DNA of 64,000 bases from Acanthopleura granulata (Eukaryota; Mollusca; Polyplacophora; Chitonida; Chitonidae), in contig JABBOT010000012.1 in assembly GCA_016165875.1 (NCBI GenBank), positions 8,587,534 through 8,651,533 on the forward strand, in the 5' to 3' direction. The notes under the pieces were generated by a model. It was given only the letters and a program-made list of their open reading frames with translations, did no database searches and was not told the origin of the DNA. The position numbers and the translations under genes are program-made. The number at the start of each line of letters is the position of its first letter. Position 1 is the stretch's first letter. Shown one piece after another: positions 61,430 to 64,000 of this stretch.

Positions 61430-62075
61430 ATCAAATCATGGATTTGGTTTTGAAAAGGCGCCTTTGCTTCCAGGTTTATTGTTACCTTTGCAGGATCAAG
61501 GATTTCGTTGCATGAGGAACGTAGTCTATTTCCACTTTCATTGGTACATTTTGTAGGGTCATGCATTTGGTTGAGGAACGGAGTCTTTGTTTCCTCGCTC
61601 ACTGGTACACTTTGTACACTTCTGTACTTTTATCGGCTTGTGCCTGGTATGTTATTTTTGCATTTTCCTGGCACGTGTTGTAGGAACGTATATTTTGTTT
61701 TGGAACGGTGTAGTTGAATCCAAGACCTTTATAGCATGTGTTGTAGGACAGCGTATTTGGTTAAGAAACGGCATCCTTCGTTCCACGCTCATTGGTTCGT
61801 GTTGTGGTATACTGGGTTTAGTTGGGTACGACGTTTTGGTTCCATGATGATTGGTACATGTCGTAGGATCGCAGATTTGGTTAGGGAACGGCGTCTATGG
61901 TTGCACGCGAAATATAGTACATGTTGTACCATCGTTGGTTCAGTTCGGGGAACGACATCTGTCGTTCCACGCTCACTGGCGCATGTAATAAGATCGTGCA
62001 TTCCGTCGTTTGGGGAACGTCGTCTTAGCTTCCACGCTTCTTAGTGCACGTTGTAGGATCGTTCATTTGTTTGGA
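61430..62075 (+). repeat. Degenerate minisatellite, ~55-60 bp unit (longer array)
   Basis: About ten units share GGAACGNCGTCTTTGGTTCC, then ACGCTCATTGGTACATGTTG, then TAGGATCGTGGATTTGG. Clear units start near 61,515, 61,575, 61,755, 61,880, 61,945 and 62,010; units between are diverged. The array ends against, and slightly overlaps, the 3' end of the last exon of mannanase copy B. Confidence 0.85.
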
Positions 62076-63650
62076 AAATCGGCCCTGAGTATGAACATTT
62101 GGTTCTCTCGATGAAGTAGTCTCGTTATGCCTTTGCCATTATTCAGGACATTGCTGGTACTTGACTTATACTGATGAAATTCAGCCAGATTGGCTAATGG
62201 CGCTATGCCTCTCTTCTGGTTTCGCCAGGTATCGTTGTTTGTGCCGAAACCACTGGCGTGCCACGACCACGCGCCATTGTACTTGTTCCTGTAGGCGTGT
62301 AGGAACTGATCGGTGATGTCCATGCCTCCACTCCGAACCTGGTTAAACTCTCCCACTTCTATTTTTTTGTAATGCAGGTAATCACAAGAAACAAAAAATA
62401 TCAGACCATAACAAAATTAACTCGGGAATCCTTTATTTACTGACTTATATAATATGTAGCTTTAGTGCTGGATGACAAAACACTCACCATATTTTTCATC
62501 CCAAACTTAAGGAAATTAGCAAGTTTATGAACTATGCGCTGGAAAGCGTGAGTTTGCATGGAAATCCTTTGTGTTACAGGCCTATGTCGTACTATCGAGT
62601 GCCAATAACTGTCCCTATACAGGATTGTCCAAGGAAACTAATCCGTGACCCCTACCGACACACGATGTAAACAGGTGGCACGGTTAAAAAAAAACAAAAA
62701 AAAAAAAAAACTCACACAAGTATTTCCCTGCAACGAAAAAAATACTTTGTAAAAAGCATCGTAGTTTTTCTCATCATCGGAGGTATGAATTTGATAAAAA
62801 TCCAAAGTCCACTAAAACAAGACAGAATTATTAAACCAAAGGACCGACAGAGAAATTTTAGCAATATTCTAACGAATTTAAAAAAACCCATCTATCTATA
62901 CCATGGCTCTTCACTGATGGGTTTTTGTTTCGTTTTTCTTTTTTTTTTTGTATTCACAAGGTATATGTACAAATAGGACTTGCATTACCATATAGGAATG
63001 TCTGAATTTTGCTGAAATGGTTTCTAAATTATTCTTCAATTTCTATGGCAATGTGTCTAACGTCTTCAAAAATGAACCCTATCAGGCAGGACAGACGTGT
63101 AACTGATTTTGATGTTTTGCCTACCACATGGTGTACATAAAGTGTTGACATGAATACCGGATACATATACAAACTATCTTTCGTTTTTTTTTAAAATGAG
63201 ATTGTTCTAGTACACTTGTGATTTGCCAACTGATATTTGGAGAATCCATGCAAGAAAAGTATTTGATCTTGTCAGCCTAATTTAAACACAATGTTTGATG
63301 GCTGCTTAAAATAATTTTTGAATTCTCGTGGGTATAAAGTAAAAGGGGATCGGTCGTAGAAGAAGTTTAGTTTTTATTTTCAAGATGATAGTTGATATCT
63401 TAAAAATCTCCCTAACATATGTCCATAACATGCATTTCAAACACTGTTAATCTATGCAAAGTTCAGTCCGATAGCCTAAATACAAAACTTACATTTGACG
63501 TTTCCTTCGCTTTCACCAAATAAGTGTCTTTATAGCAGTCCGTCTGGCACATCTGGTCTGAGGTTGAGCGACGGTTCCACGTGCCTATCGTCCCCAGAAA
63601 TTCGAAGTCGGTACGATGAATGTCATCGATCTGCCAGTTGATGAGCTTAT
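62063..63650 (-). pseudogene. Partial GH5 mannanase relative (copy B), probably decaying
   Basis: The exon-4-like block (63,650-63,493) reads LINWQIDDIHRTDF, then GTIGTWNRRSTSDQ, then CYKDTYLVKAK, with a good donor but an acceptor that does not fit the phase of the intact gene. The last exon reads IEVGEFNQ with the nucleophile Glu, YNGAWSWHASGFGTNNDTW, then a longer C terminus ending at a TGA at 62,063-62,065. No clean acceptor precedes it. An exon-5-like block near 62,575-62,490 keeps QTHAFQ but only after a 1 bp shift. Upstream exons would lie beyond 64,000. It may be a pseudogene or a diverged paralogue with altered exon ends. Confidence 0.7.
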
Positions 63651-64000
63651 ACTAAATATCTGATGTAGGTTGTTAGAATGTATATAACGCATACTCTTAA
63701 TTAAAAATAGTATTACACAGGCCTTCATAAGAGGCAAAAAAATTTGAAGTAAATAGAATATACTGATTTCTCTTCAGAGTGAAATAATAGTTTTAATGTA
63801 GATCAGATTAACTCTTTTCATATATACTGATGCTTTTTATGGATATGGGGAACTCTTTTTGTATATGAATCACATATATCTTCCTATATTTTTTTTATAA
63901 AAATAATTTCACCACCGTGCTGTGAAACGAATTCATTCGGCCTAGTACAATGATGCCAGGGGCTAAAATGGCGTGATATCCGAGGAGAAACACAAACAAA
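63420..64000. repeat. Segmental duplication block shared with 50.93-51.49 kb
   Basis: This is the second member of the duplication around the copy B/C exon 4 and its flanking intron. It continues to the window edge, so its outer boundary is not visible here. Confidence 0.85.

Overview
The window is animal nuclear DNA, most likely from a mollusc. Genes are split by GT-AG introns, most of the sequence is non-coding, and tRNA-derived SINEs with ATAAA-type tails, decayed Jockey-like non-LTR retrotransposons and small inverted-repeat elements are scattered throughout. The mollusc call is an inference: the one intact enzyme gene is a GH5 endo-beta-mannanase of the kind characterised in mussels and abalone, and the SINE 3' module is of a type I associate with mollusc genomes. 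Gene models were built by hand from codon phase and splice sites.

Layout. 1-34.9 kb is gene-poor. It holds a dispersed ~800 bp repeat (120-908 and 15.25-16.19 kb), a TIR element family (copies near 1.2 kb, 20.7 kb and 43.8 kb), a degenerate Jockey-like retrotransposon on the minus strand (2.1-5.8 kb), a ~600 bp foldback palindrome (6.4-7.0 kb) and several SINEs, including one nested inside another near 30 kb. I recognise no host gene there.

35.3-48.1 kb is the housekeeping part. A three-exon MRPL33 gene (mitochondrial ribosomal protein bL33m, minus strand, 59 aa) is divergent to a five-exon TMED10/p24-delta gene (plus strand, 206 aa, complete), whose introns have collected two SINE families and two inverted-repeat elements.

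49-64 kb is a minus-strand cluster of GH5 mannanase genes: an intact six-exon gene (54,085-58,784; 384 aa; both catalytic glutamates present) flanked by two diverged relatives. A broken remnant lies at 49.37-51.15 kb and a partial, probably decaying copy at 62.06-63.65 kb, running towards the right window edge. The two outer copies share non-coding flanks and a ~60 bp minisatellite, so they come from one segmental duplication. The intact gene encodes a secreted enzyme that would cleave dietary mannan.

I found no CRISPR array, operon or other prokaryotic feature and no clearly new system. The most informative items are the mannanase cluster with its linked minisatellite, the foldback element, the two inverted-repeat families in TMED10 introns, and a short exon-like pair (20.5 and 33.3 kb) with mostly synonymous differences.
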